Positions 6,764 through 12,758 of a DNA stretch of 12,758 nucleotides are shown in pieces. Where the stretch lies: positions 1-12,758 of the forward strand of contig CAZPAV010000062.1 of NCBI GenBank assembly GCA_964584755.1. The letters are read 5' to 3'. The position numbers and the translations under genes were made by a program. The notes below the pieces were generated by a model. It saw nothing but the letters and a program-made list of their open reading frames with translations, searched no databases and was not told the DNA's origin. This DNA comes from CAZPAV01 sp964584755 (GTDB lineage Bacteria; Actinomycetota; Acidimicrobiia; Spongiisociales; UBA5794). How positions within the stretch are numbered: the first letter of the stretch is position 1; each line of letters begins with the position of its first letter.

Positions 6764-7924
6764 ATGGCGCACGTGCAAAAGCGAGGGCCGAGACGGTGGC
6801 GGGCCCGGTACCGGGGTCCCGATGGCCGCGAGCGGTCACGGACATTCACCCGCAAGATCGACGCCGAACGGTTTCTCGCCACGGTCGAGGTCGACAAGGC
6901 CCACGGGCGCTGGATCGACCCGGCCCTGGGGAAGACCAGCTTCGAGGAGTGGGCCGACCGGTGGATGGCGACGACCGTCCACCTCAAGCCGAAGACCCGG
7001 TACGACTACCGCTCGCTCCTGCGCCGGCACGTGCTCCCTCGGTTCGGCGCCCTCGAGCTCGGACGCATCGATCGGATGATGGTCCGCACGTGGGTCACCG
7101 ACCTGGAGGCATCCGGGCTGAGTGCCTCTCGGATCCGGCAAGCCCGCCAGGTGCTGTCCTCGGCCCTGGCGGTCGCCGTCGACGCCGGTCTCATCGCCGC
7201 CAACCCGGCGTCGGGCGTCAAGGTGCCTCGGGCCGAGCGGAGGGAGAAACTGTTCCTCACGGCCGAACAGGTCGAGCTGCTTGCCGGCGCCATCGACGTC
7301 CGGTACCGGGCGCTCGTCTACCTCCTCGCCTACGGCGGTCTGCGGTGGGGTGAGGCCGTTGCGGTTCGCCGCCGGCGCCTCGATCTGCGGCGATCCCGAG
7401 TCGAGGTCGCCGAGTCGATGGCCGTGGTCGCCGGTGCCGTCTACTTCGGCCCGACGAAGACGTACGAACGGCGGACCGTCGTCCTTCCGGGGTTCGTCCG
7501 GGACGAGCTCGCCGGGCATCTGACCCGGTACGGCGGCGACGACCTCGACGGCTTCGTGTTCCGCTCACCCGACGGCACGCCCATACGTCACACCAACTTC
7601 CGGCGCCGCGTCTGGCTGCCGGTGGTCCGGGCGGTGGACGTTCCCGACGGCCTCAGGATCCACGACCTGCGGCACACCTGCGCCGCCCTGCTCATCGCCG
7701 AAGGTGCCCATCCCAAGGCCATCCAGGAGCATCTCGGCCACTCGTCGATCACCGTGACGATGGACACCTACGGGCACCTCTTCCCCTCCCAGATGGAGGA
7801 GCTGGCGGTTCGGCTCGGCGAAACCCGGATGGCTGCTCGACGGCGTCTCGTAGCTTCGGGGAACGCCGGCACCGATGAGTCGGTCGTTCCGCTCCGGTCA
7901 GATGGCCCGGGAGGGCCTGCATAG
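6764..7924 (+). CDS. Tyrosine site-specific integrase
   Basis: 386 aa, standard length for an island/phage integrase. Residues 1-50 look like an arm-binding domain (VQKRGPRRWRARYRGPDG and on). Residues 58-150 are the SAM-like core-binding domain, and 165-345 the catalytic domain. All catalytic residues are visible: Arg194 (GGLRWGE), Lys232 (FGPTKTYERR), His300 and Arg303 (IHDLRHTC), His326 (LGHSS) and Tyr336 (MDTYGH). The start at 6764 has GAGGAGG 6 bases upstream; an ATG 9 codons earlier overlaps this site. The enzyme should recombine the 45-bp tRNA sites at 2522 and 12710. Unusually it lies mid-island, over 4 kb from either end. No excisionase gene was recognised. Confidence 0.95.
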   Translation: MAHVQKRGPRRWRARYRGPDGRERSRTFTRKIDAERFLATVEVDKAHGRWIDPALGKTSFEEWADRWMATTVHLKPKTRYDYRSLLRRHVLPRFGALELGRIDRMMVRTWVTDLEASGLSASRIRQARQVLSSALAVAVDAGLIAANPASGVKVPRAERREKLFLTAEQVELLAGAIDVRYRALVYLLAYGGLRWGEAVAVRRRRLDLRRSRVEVAESMAVVAGAVYFGPTKTYERRTVVLPGFVRDELAGHLTRYGGDDLDGFVFRSPDGTPIRHTNFRRRVWLPVVRAVDVPDGLRIHDLRHTCAALLIAEGAHPKAIQEHLGHSSITVTMDTYGHLFPSQMEELAVRLGETRMAARRRLVASGNAGTDESVVPLRSDGPGGPA

Positions 7925-7973
7925 CGAAAGCCGAGCGGACCGGTCGGATGCCGGCGGGACTATGTTGCGTCGC

Positions 7974-8669
7974 ATGCCGACCATCGACGACGTTCTCGAC
8001 GCGTTCCTCCAAGAGCAACAGGCCCGGCTCAGCGAACGGACCTTCCGGGACTACGAGGCCGTGATCTCGCTGCTGCGTGACAGCCTCAACATGTACGGGC
8101 ACGCATCCCTGGTGGGCGACGAGCGGCAACGCTTCGAGCAAGCCTTCGGGGAGGGGTCCACCGATGAGGAGATGGGTGCGTTCTGCCGGACGTTCGGTCC
8201 CGAGAAGATCACCGAGCACTACTACGAGTTCCTCGCCTGGTTCCTCATCCGCAAGGTGATGGCCTCCGAGGACCTGCGCCGCAAGGCCGGAACCGTCACC
8301 AAGAAGCTGGCCAAGTGGCTGGATGAGCGGGGCTATGTCGATGAGCACCTCGCGGCCGACGCCGCCGAGATGGGAGCCGACGCCGGACGGCTCCTCCCCC
8401 GCGCCGAACGGCTCAACGAGATCCTCTACCGGGTGATGCAAGCCTCGCCTCCGCTGCGGGGTGAGCTGTCCGATGAGGACTACTTCGAGGACTACGCCGT
8501 CATCTCCCACGTCGAGCCGGGCAAGCTGTGGTTCGACGACGTGGGCCCGGTCCGTGTCCCCCGGGAGGCGAGCGACCTCGCCGAGGTGGGTTGGCAGGTC
8601 AACATCGTGCTCGGCCGCGGCCCGTCGGGCTGGCAGATCCTCGAGCTCGGCAACGTCTACCCGATGTAG
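7974..8669 (+). CDS. Conserved-looking protein of unknown function, integrase core-binding-like N-terminus
   Basis: 231 aa, function not known. The N-terminus (TIDDVLDAFLQEQQARLSER, followed by TFRDYEAVISLLRDSLNMYG) resembles the start of the SAM-like core-binding domain of tyrosine recombinases. No catalytic Arg/His/Tyr set follows. FGPEKITEHYYEFLAWFLIR (74-93) and AGTVTKKLAKWLDERGYVDE (105-124) give the impression of a conserved family seen elsewhere as hypothetical. Residues 175-231 look like a small beta-rich domain. The start at 7974 is chosen because the family-like N-terminus begins there and TATGTT (7961-7966) would place the transcript start at or next to this ATG (leaderless); ATG 7962 is the alternative. 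It follows the integrase by about 50 bp and is convergent with the coiled-coil gene. Confidence 0.75.
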   Translation: MPTIDDVLDAFLQEQQARLSERTFRDYEAVISLLRDSLNMYGHASLVGDERQRFEQAFGEGSTDEEMGAFCRTFGPEKITEHYYEFLAWFLIRKVMASEDLRRKAGTVTKKLAKWLDERGYVDEHLAADAAEMGADAGRLLPRAERLNEILYRVMQASPPLRGELSDEDYFEDYAVISHVEPGKLWFDDVGPVRVPREASDLAEVGWQVNIVLGRGPSGWQILELGNVYPM

Positions 8670-8720
8670 CCGGAGCGGTTCCCTGGACGTGACTCCGCAG
8701 GGAAGGCCCCGGCGTGCGAC

Positions 8721-9140
8721 TCAATCATCGGGTTCTCGCAGTGCCGAAAGACGGCGTTCGAGTTCCCTGATCTCTCTGCGGAGACCTTCGATGCCCGTGC
8801 CCTCGTCGATGCGACGGTTCAGTTCATGGACCATTGCAGGATCGATCCCACCTCCACGGCCTGTCTGTGCGGCCGCGGCATGGCTGACCCTGCCGCTCGA
8901 TCTCCGCTCCAACTCCAGGCGCAACCGCCGCAACCGGTCGCGCAGGTCCGCCTCGGACTCCGCCGAGGCCGACGAGAAGGCCAATCGCCGCGCTTCAGCT
9001 CGCAGGTCTGCTTGGCGCTCCCTCAGTCGGATCCGGTCGTCGAAGGCACCCTCGGGCAGGTCGCCCAGTTCCTCCTGGATGCGGGCCAACTCGCGCCGGA
9101 GCTCCTCGAGGCGTCGATCGGCGGTCGGATGCCCGCTCAT
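8721..9140 (-). CDS. Small cytoplasmic coiled-coil protein
   Basis: 139 aa, no recognised family. It is dominated by charged heptad-like helices: residues 8-28 (DRRLEELRRELARIQEEL), 36-56 (DRIRLRERQADLRAEARRL), 62-81 (SEADLRDRLRRLRLELERR) and 116-135. A Gly/Ala-rich break lies at about 82-100. There is no signal peptide or membrane segment, so it should remain in the cytoplasm, unlike its operon partner. The start at 9140 overlaps the stop of the upstream secreted-protein gene by ATGA, and no independent ribosome site is visible, so expression is probably coupled. In-frame ATGs upstream lie inside the secreted-protein gene and give unlikely sequence. Confidence 0.7.
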   Translation of the reverse strand: MSGHPTADRRLEELRRELARIQEELGDLPEGAFDDRIRLRERQADLRAEARRLAFSSASAESEADLRDRLRRLRLELERRSSGRVSHAAAAQTGRGGGIDPAMVHELNRRIDEGTGIEGLRREIRELERRLSALREPDD

Positions 9141-10111
9141 ACGCCGTCGTCCAACCCGGCGAACTCGACCCAGTACAACCAGTCTGCTGACCACCCGAAG
9201 TGGTTGGAGCATGTGTCGGCAGCGTTCGTGTACACGTACTTCGAAGATAGCTGGGCCGCTTTGTACGGACCCGATCCGAGCCAATACGTGATCAGACACG
9301 ATCCGTCGTTGGTCACCTTTGAGCCGCCCCATAGCGTGACCCACATGTAGTAGCAGTTTCCACGGTACTCGCTGCTCGCCCGGAAGTAGCCGGTCGACGT
9401 GTTTCGGTAGTTGTAGGCGTACACGCACGGGCCCGGCGCTCCTTGGGAATAGAACAGCCGCGAGTTCGATCCCGTAGCCAGCGGTGCTGGTTGGCCACCA
9501 TCAAGATCCGCCACATGCGCCTCCTGTGCGATCGGGATGACGGCAGCGACGTCTGCCATCCGGACCAGTGTGGCCTCGTCAGGTACGCTCCACTCCCATG
9601 CGATGTCGAACTCGACCTTGCTGCCGTCGGGGTAGCTCCGGACCCATGACCTGGGTAGCTCGCGATCCGGGTCCTTCGTGAGCTGAAGATCGAAGCCAAC
9701 CGATCGCACTCTTCCGGGTGGAGGTAGATCGATGGCATAGTGGCTGGGACTCTCGCCGAGGAGCGGCTGGGTCGGAACACCTTCGACAGTCACCCACGTC
9801 ACCTGATTCAAACCATCCCACACCACATCCTCTGTGATTCGGCCTCGAGGATCGCGACTGACGACCCGGTATCTCCCGTCAGGCGCGACCCACGCGTCAA
9901 CCACGCGCACAACGTCTGAACCTTTCGCCAACGCTCCCACACCATGTGACCATGCAGCACCCCCCGCCGGTTGCACCGCCGCTCCTCCCGCATCTTCGAC
10001 ACCAAGCTCGTCCAGCACCATCCCGGCGGAAGCTGGGAGCGAAGCGATGGCGAGAACCAATGCAGCCGCGGCCAGTCCGATAGATGTCAGACGCCGCAAA
10101 CTCGATCCCAT
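9137..10111 (-). CDS. Secreted protein of unknown function (operon 2, first gene)
   Basis: 324 aa. Residues 1-30 are a Sec signal peptide (GSSLRRLTSIGLAAAALVLA, ending PASAG). Residues about 65-195 form a beta-rich domain with PDG turns (WVAPDGRYRVVSRD, RSYPDGSKVEFDIAWEWSVP) that loosely recalls LolA/RseB-like lipoprotein-carrier folds; this is weak. The C-terminal part (about 225-315) is rich in Tyr and Trp with four cysteines (GPCVYAYNYR, GNCYYMWVTLW, GSCLITYWLG, DTCSNHFGW), which could form disulfides outside the cell. The start codon and ribosome site lie in the 182-bp module also found before the gene at 11809, and the first 13 residues are identical in the two proteins. Confidence 0.8.
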   Translation of the reverse strand: MGSSLRRLTSIGLAAAALVLAIASLPASAGMVLDELGVEDAGGAAVQPAGGAAWSHGVGALAKGSDVVRVVDAWVAPDGRYRVVSRDPRGRITEDVVWDGLNQVTWVTVEGVPTQPLLGESPSHYAIDLPPPGRVRSVGFDLQLTKDPDRELPRSWVRSYPDGSKVEFDIAWEWSVPDEATLVRMADVAAVIPIAQEAHVADLDGGQPAPLATGSNSRLFYSQGAPGPCVYAYNYRNTSTGYFRASSEYRGNCYYMWVTLWGGSKVTNDGSCLITYWLGSGPYKAAQLSSKYVYTNAADTCSNHFGWSADWLYWVEFAGLDDGV

Positions 10112-10238
10112 CGAGCATTCCTTCCTTCCGTGACACCGCTTCGCCGGTGTCTCCTACCCCTGTAATGCCCGCAGACGGCGGAATGTGACACGGGATCTTC
10201 CTCGCCGGCCGGGGAGCCCGAAACCGTCCCGCGACGAA
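10057..10238 (-). repeat. Duplicated expression module, copy 1
   Basis: 182 bp aligning without gaps to 11755-11936, with 17 mismatches by my hand count. It covers the signal-peptide start of the secreted gene, the ribosome site, a hairpin, a candidate promoter and upstream DNA. The stretch 10132-10175 is identical over 44 bases. Conservation extends into non-coding DNA, so the module was copied as a regulatory unit. Confidence 0.9.
10132..10190 (-). promoter_or_regulatory. Candidate promoter and 5' hairpin of operon 2
   Basis: On the minus strand GTCACA (10184-10189) and CATTAC (10162-10167) are 16 bp apart, and both are conserved in copy 2. This could be an ECF-sigma promoter or a weak vegetative one. 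Just downstream, GACACCG and CGGTGTC (10132-10138 and 10145-10151) form a perfect 7-bp stem with a 6-base loop, placing a hairpin near the transcript 5' end. A purine-rich GGAAGGAAGGA ribosome site follows. Confidence 0.55.
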
Positions 10239-10250
10239 CTACACAGCGTG

Positions 10251-11288
10251 TCATGGTCCTGCCATACCGTTCGGCAGCCAGGGTCGGCTCCTGAGCACTC
10301 GAGGCCCGTGGTCGTTGCCTGGGCGGCGGGCAGCGACGAGTACGCGCAGCCACCCGTCGGGCCGGTCGACGGGAACGACGACACCGGGAGCATCGGTGGC
10401 GGGGATCCGGAACGGCGCCAACGTGTCACCGGCGCCTTGGAGGACCCCATCGACGGCGAACACCGCGAAGGAGGTCCCCGGCGTTCCACAACGCGGCAGC
10501 ACCGCCCACAACCCGTCGGTGTCCGCTGCCACGCCGGCCGCGTACTGTCGGGGTCGATCGGTGAGGAACGGCTCTGCACAGTCGCCGAGGACGATCCCGT
10601 CTTCGTCCATCGGCCACCAACGTCCCTCATAGTCGGGGGCTCCACACCGATCCGGATCATCGGAACCGACGGAGACCAGCCACAATCCCGAGTTCGAGTG
10701 GTCCGGGAACTGTCCTTCGACGATCGTCGCGTCATCCTCGAACGCGGCAAGCACGAGACAATGCGCCCCCCTCTCGGCTCCGGGGAGCGCGAAGTCCGCG
10801 TCGTCTTCCTGACGGCCCGGTCCCGCGCGGTAGATGTCGACCCGGCCGGACGTTCCTCCCGCACCCTGGAAAACCACCCGACGGTCCAGATCCCAGAGCC
10901 CGGACAAGCGATGGAGCAGCACCGCGTCCTCAGGAGCCGGGCAAGCGAGCTGCGCCGGGAAGTTCTCACAGTTCAGGTTCAACAGTTCCGTGGTGAACCG
11001 GACCGTGGCAGCCACGTGCTCGGGAGCGACGGCGGGAAGCTTCCACGCCCAGTCCTCCACGCCCTCACCAGGATCGAACGTGGGGCCGATCCCGGTGAGC
11101 ACACCGCCGCGGAACCCGGTCGGAGGAGCCACCTGCCCCACGACGACAGAGGCGACCGTCGACGGCGGGACCGACGATGACGACGCCGTGGCCGCGGGAC
11201 GGGTCGGTGCCTGGCACGCCGCGGCGAGGAGGGCCGCCGCGACGCCCAAGCCGACCAGCCGCCACACGACTGCCGTCTGCGGGCCCAT
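10251..11288 (-). CDS. Lipoprotein of unknown function (operon 1, second gene)
   Basis: 345 aa. Residues 1-25 are a lipoprotein signal (VVWRLVGLGVAAALLAAAC) with lipidated Cys25, followed by a Pro/Ser/Thr linker to about residue 50. The mature part is acidic with several cysteines (LNLNCENFPAQLACPAPED, GAHCLVLAAF, DRCGAPDYEGRWWP, LGDCAEPF, LPRCGTPG), suggesting disulfide bonding on the outer face of the membrane. No enzyme motif was recognised. The start at 11288 overlaps the upstream stop in TGATG, so it is coupled to the secreted-protein gene; an in-frame ATG 21 codons earlier would not give a clean signal peptide. It ends just before the promoter module of operon 2. Confidence 0.8.
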   Translation of the reverse strand: MGPQTAVVWRLVGLGVAAALLAAACQAPTRPAATASSSSVPPSTVASVVVGQVAPPTGFRGGVLTGIGPTFDPGEGVEDWAWKLPAVAPEHVAATVRFTTELLNLNCENFPAQLACPAPEDAVLLHRLSGLWDLDRRVVFQGAGGTSGRVDIYRAGPGRQEDDADFALPGAERGAHCLVLAAFEDDATIVEGQFPDHSNSGLWLVSVGSDDPDRCGAPDYEGRWWPMDEDGIVLGDCAEPFLTDRPRQYAAGVAADTDGLWAVLPRCGTPGTSFAVFAVDGVLQGAGDTLAPFRIPATDAPGVVVPVDRPDGWLRVLVAARRPGNDHGPRVLRSRPWLPNGMAGP

Positions 11289-11809
11289 CAGTACTGCCGG
11301 CAGATATCGGCACCACCCGACACGGTCCACGTCGCGCCGTCGTCCAGCCACTCATGGCCATTGGCGTTCGTCCACCAGCCGTGGCCGCCGTACTTCCAGC
11401 CCGAGTCGACGAGGGAGCCGTCCTCCCGGTTGTACTCGTAGCCCGTTCCGCCCGTGTACTTGTAGTCACCCTGGTAGCAAGCGCTGCCGGCAACCAAGGC
11501 GAGATGGGCTTCCTGACGATCGATGATCTCGCTGGCGTAGTTCCGTGTCTTCGCTCTCACCTTGACGCCGGGCCACGAGCTGTACTCGTTGATCGAGGCC
11601 CAGGCGTAGCATCCCTGACAATCCGCGCCGTTCGAGAGCACCCCCGGTCCCCCGAGCGGTTCCGCGGGCGCGGTGCGCTCGACGACCGAGGGAGCCGGCG
11701 TCACCGCAACATCGGGTGGGGAACCCGCCCAGGCCGGCGCGGTCGAGAAGAACGCCAACGCAGCCGCGGTCAGGCCGATCGATGTCAGACGCCGCAAACT
11801 CGATCCCAT
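11288..11809 (-). CDS. Small secreted Trp/Tyr/Cys-rich protein (operon 1, first gene)
   Basis: 173 aa. Residues 1-29 are a Sec signal peptide (GSSLRRLTSIGLTAAALAFF, ending APAWAG), whose first 13 residues equal those of the protein encoded at 10111. After a Pro/Ala linker, residues about 60-173 form a compact domain with four cysteines (ADCQGCYAW, SACYQGDYKY, ADICRQY at the very end) and many Gly, Trp and Tyr (SGWKYGGHGWWTNANGHEW). It is unlike any family I recognise; a secreted effector, bacteriocin-like protein or surface-binding domain are all possible. The 182-bp duplicated module supplies its promoter and ribosome site. Confidence 0.78.
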   Translation of the reverse strand: MGSSLRRLTSIGLTAAALAFFSTAPAWAGSPPDVAVTPAPSVVERTAPAEPLGGPGVLSNGADCQGCYAWASINEYSSWPGVKVRAKTRNYASEIIDRQEAHLALVAGSACYQGDYKYTGGTGYEYNREDGSLVDSGWKYGGHGWWTNANGHEWLDDGATWTVSGGADICRQY

Positions 11810-11936
11810 CCTGCATTCCTTCCTTCCGCGACACCGCTTCGCCGGTGTCTCCTACCCCTGTAATGCCCGCAGAGGACGGAATGTGACGCGCGATCTTCCT
11901 CGTCCCCCCGGGAACCCGAAACCCTCCCGCGACGAA
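11755..11936 (-). repeat. Duplicated expression module, copy 2
   Basis: Direct-orientation partner of 10057-10238, about 91% identical by my count. It carries the signal-peptide start, ribosome site, hairpin and candidate promoter of the small secreted protein gene. Similarity ends within a few bases of 11936, about 80 bases before the start of the divergent sigma-factor gene. Confidence 0.9.
11830..11888 (-). promoter_or_regulatory. Candidate promoter and 5' hairpin of operon 1
   Basis: GTCACA (11882-11887) and CATTAC (11860-11865) are 16 bp apart on the minus strand, as in copy 1. The base before GTCACA differs (C here, T in copy 1). The 7-bp perfect hairpin recurs at 11830-11836 and 11843-11849. 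The 44-base invariant block joining -10 and hairpin is 11830-11873. Confidence 0.55.
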
Positions 11937-12019
11937 TCATGGGTATCCGGACACTGAACAAGGTGAAACGGACGCACCCGTGCCGGACACATATGAACCG
12001 AGACGGCGAGGAGGAACCG

Positions 12020-12514
12020 ATGAGCGACGACCGGTGGTGGATCGAGACATACCACGCAACCGCACCGCAGGTACGGCGATACCTGGCCCGGCAGCTACCC
12101 CAAGACGAGATCGACGACGCGCTCGCCGACGTGTACCTGACGGCCTGGGTCCGGCGAGACCGGCTCGCCGACTGCCCGATGTCGATCGCCTGGCTCATGA
12201 CCGTGGCCCACAACGTCACCCGCCACCGGCATCGAACTCGGAAACGGACGCGTCCGGAGCAGCTCGCCGCGACGATCAGCCCTCCCGATACAGATCCCAC
12301 CGCCGACCAGGTGATCGATCGGCACATGGCCATCGAAGCAACGACCACGCTGACCACCCTGGCTCCACCCGATCGCACGATCGTGACCCTCCGGATCCTC
12401 GGCGAGCGAGGCTTCCGCACGATCGCCGACACCATCGGACTCCACCCCGCCACAGCCCGGCAGCGATACCGCCGGGCGCTTCAACGCCTCCGACGAGTGA
12501 CTGCCAGGAACTGA
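12020..12514 (+). CDS. Small ECF-type RNA polymerase sigma factor
   Basis: 164 aa, sigma2-sigma4 only. Sigma2 spans about 11-72, with DDALADVYLTAWVRRDRLAD (32-51) as the core-RNAP and -10-binding helix and IAWLMTVAHNVTRHRHR after it. Sigma4 spans about 104-158: LAPPDRTIVTLRILGERGFR, then the helix-turn-helix RTIADTIGLHPATARQRYRR. The start at 12020 has GAGGAGGAA ending 3 bases upstream; an ATG nine codons earlier (11993) has no such site. No anti-sigma gene with a membrane anchor is adjacent. The gene is divergent from the secreted-protein operon and shares a 210-bp intergenic region with it, which suggests, but does not show, that it controls the duplicated promoters. Confidence 0.88.
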   Translation: MSDDRWWIETYHATAPQVRRYLARQLPQDEIDDALADVYLTAWVRRDRLADCPMSIAWLMTVAHNVTRHRHRTRKRTRPEQLAATISPPDTDPTADQVIDRHMAIEATTTLTTLAPPDRTIVTLRILGERGFRTIADTIGLHPATARQRYRRALQRLRRVTARN

Positions 12515-12515
12515 G

Positions 12516-12537
12516 CGTCACGTCGTCCTTCGTGACG
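12516..12537 (+). terminator. Hairpin right after the sigma-factor stop
   Basis: CGTCACG (12516-12522) and CGTGACG (12531-12537) form a perfect 7-bp stem with an 8-base loop, starting 2 bases after the stop. No T-tract follows, so it is a terminator only by position; it could equally be a transcript-stabilising hairpin. Confidence 0.4.
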
Positions 12538-12680
12538 TCCCCAACACCTCTCCCCGCACGGGACAGAGCGGCCAGCACCCCCGATCGGACCCGGTCGCAG
12601 GCCGCGGTTCCTCAGATTCCCGCGGCCTGAGCGCGGCCTGGCGGCGACCTGGGCGTGAGTCCGACGGGACCAGAAACGCC

Positions 12681-12706
12681 AAAAACCCAATAACCACAAG
12701 GGTTTT
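12681..12706 (-). terminator. Probable intrinsic terminator of the CAU tRNA
   Basis: Read on the minus strand, 7 bases after the tRNA 3' end: AAAACCC (12700-12706), an 11-base loop, then GGGTTTT with a run of five T (12681-12685). A decayed look-alike occurs at 2607-2632 inside the left end (20 of 26 bases match the strip 12683-12708). Confidence 0.55.
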
Positions 12707-12709
12707 CGC

Positions 12710-12754
12710 CGGTGGGCCCGGCAGGACTCGAACCTGCGACCGACGGATTATGAG
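12710..12754. repeat. attR: 45-bp direct repeat, right end of the integrated island
   Basis: Perfect copy of 2522-2566. Its right limit is the first base of the anticodon loop of the tRNA, so the island supplies this tRNA's 3' half and keeps it functional. Confidence 0.92.
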
Positions 12755-12758
12755 TCCG
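12713..12758 (-). tRNA. tRNA with CAU anticodon (Met or Ile2), 5' half beyond the window
   Basis: On the minus strand the window starts inside the 5' anticodon strand (CGGA, pairing with TCCG at 12744-12747). It holds the loop CTCATAA with anticodon CAT at 12750-12752, a 5-base variable region, a perfect T-arm, the acceptor strand CGGGCCC and discriminator A at 12713. CCA is not encoded. A CAU anticodon could be elongator Met or lysidine-modified Ile2; the D-arm and acceptor needed to decide lie outside the window. Confidence 0.9.

Noticed and set aside
10184..10190. TGTCACA as an ECF41-type -35 element
   Set aside because: The T is not conserved in copy 2, a CGTC -10 is not at the expected spacing, and the sigma factor here lacks the C-terminal SnoaL-like extension typical of ECF41.
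1..12758. CRISPR arrays or insertion sequences
   Set aside because: No array of regularly spaced short repeats and no transposase-like protein is visible. The repeats found are the att pair, the 182-bp module pair, the three 20-bp boxes and short motifs.

Overview
The window is high-GC throughout, with ATGA/TGATG gene overlaps, strong GGAGG ribosome sites next to apparently leaderless genes, and lipoprotein and Sec signals typical of Gram-positive, high-GC bacteria. It most likely comes from an actinomycete-type genome (Actinomycetota). The species cannot be named from sequence alone.

Layout: (1) Positions 1-2521 are ordinary chromosome on the minus strand: a CUT2/ribose-type sugar ABC transporter, with a lipoprotein substrate-binding protein (969-2039) followed by a permease that runs off the left edge (1-937). 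A good sigma-70-type promoter flanked by an 8-bp inverted repeat precedes them. (2) Positions 2522-12754 are an integrated genomic island. A 45-bp perfect direct repeat (2522-2566 and 12710-12754, exactly 10,188 bp apart) spans the anticodon loop to the 3' end of a CAU-anticodon tRNA. The right copy belongs to a tRNA that continues beyond the window; the left copy is only a 3' tRNA fragment. These are attL and attR of an element inserted in a tRNA gene.

Island cargo, left to right: a minus-strand two-gene module of a DUF6933-like protein and a DUF1778/TacA-like ribbon-helix-helix antitoxin. It is divergent from a plus-strand AbiE-like pair (AbiEi-like winged-helix regulator plus AbiEii-like nucleotidyltransferase), and both are served by one short, AT-rich promoter/operator. 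Next come a coiled-coil SEC-C zinc-motif protein (minus), a 520-bp non-coding region with three copies of a 20-bp box, a tyrosine integrase with all catalytic residues, and a conserved-looking 231-aa protein of unknown function. The right part is an export cassette on the minus strand: two operons (secreted protein + lipoprotein; secreted protein + coiled-coil protein). Each is preceded by a copy of one 182-bp duplicated module carrying promoter, 5' hairpin, ribosome site and signal-peptide start. A small ECF sigma factor lies divergent from them.

How the parts may work together (inference): the integrase moves the element, the two toxin-antitoxin-like modules could stabilise it or defend against phage, and the ECF sigma factor may drive the duplicated promoters to express exported proteins. 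The candidates for something undescribed are the DUF6933-like/TacA-like pair with its shared operator, and the ECF-linked twin secreted-protein operons.
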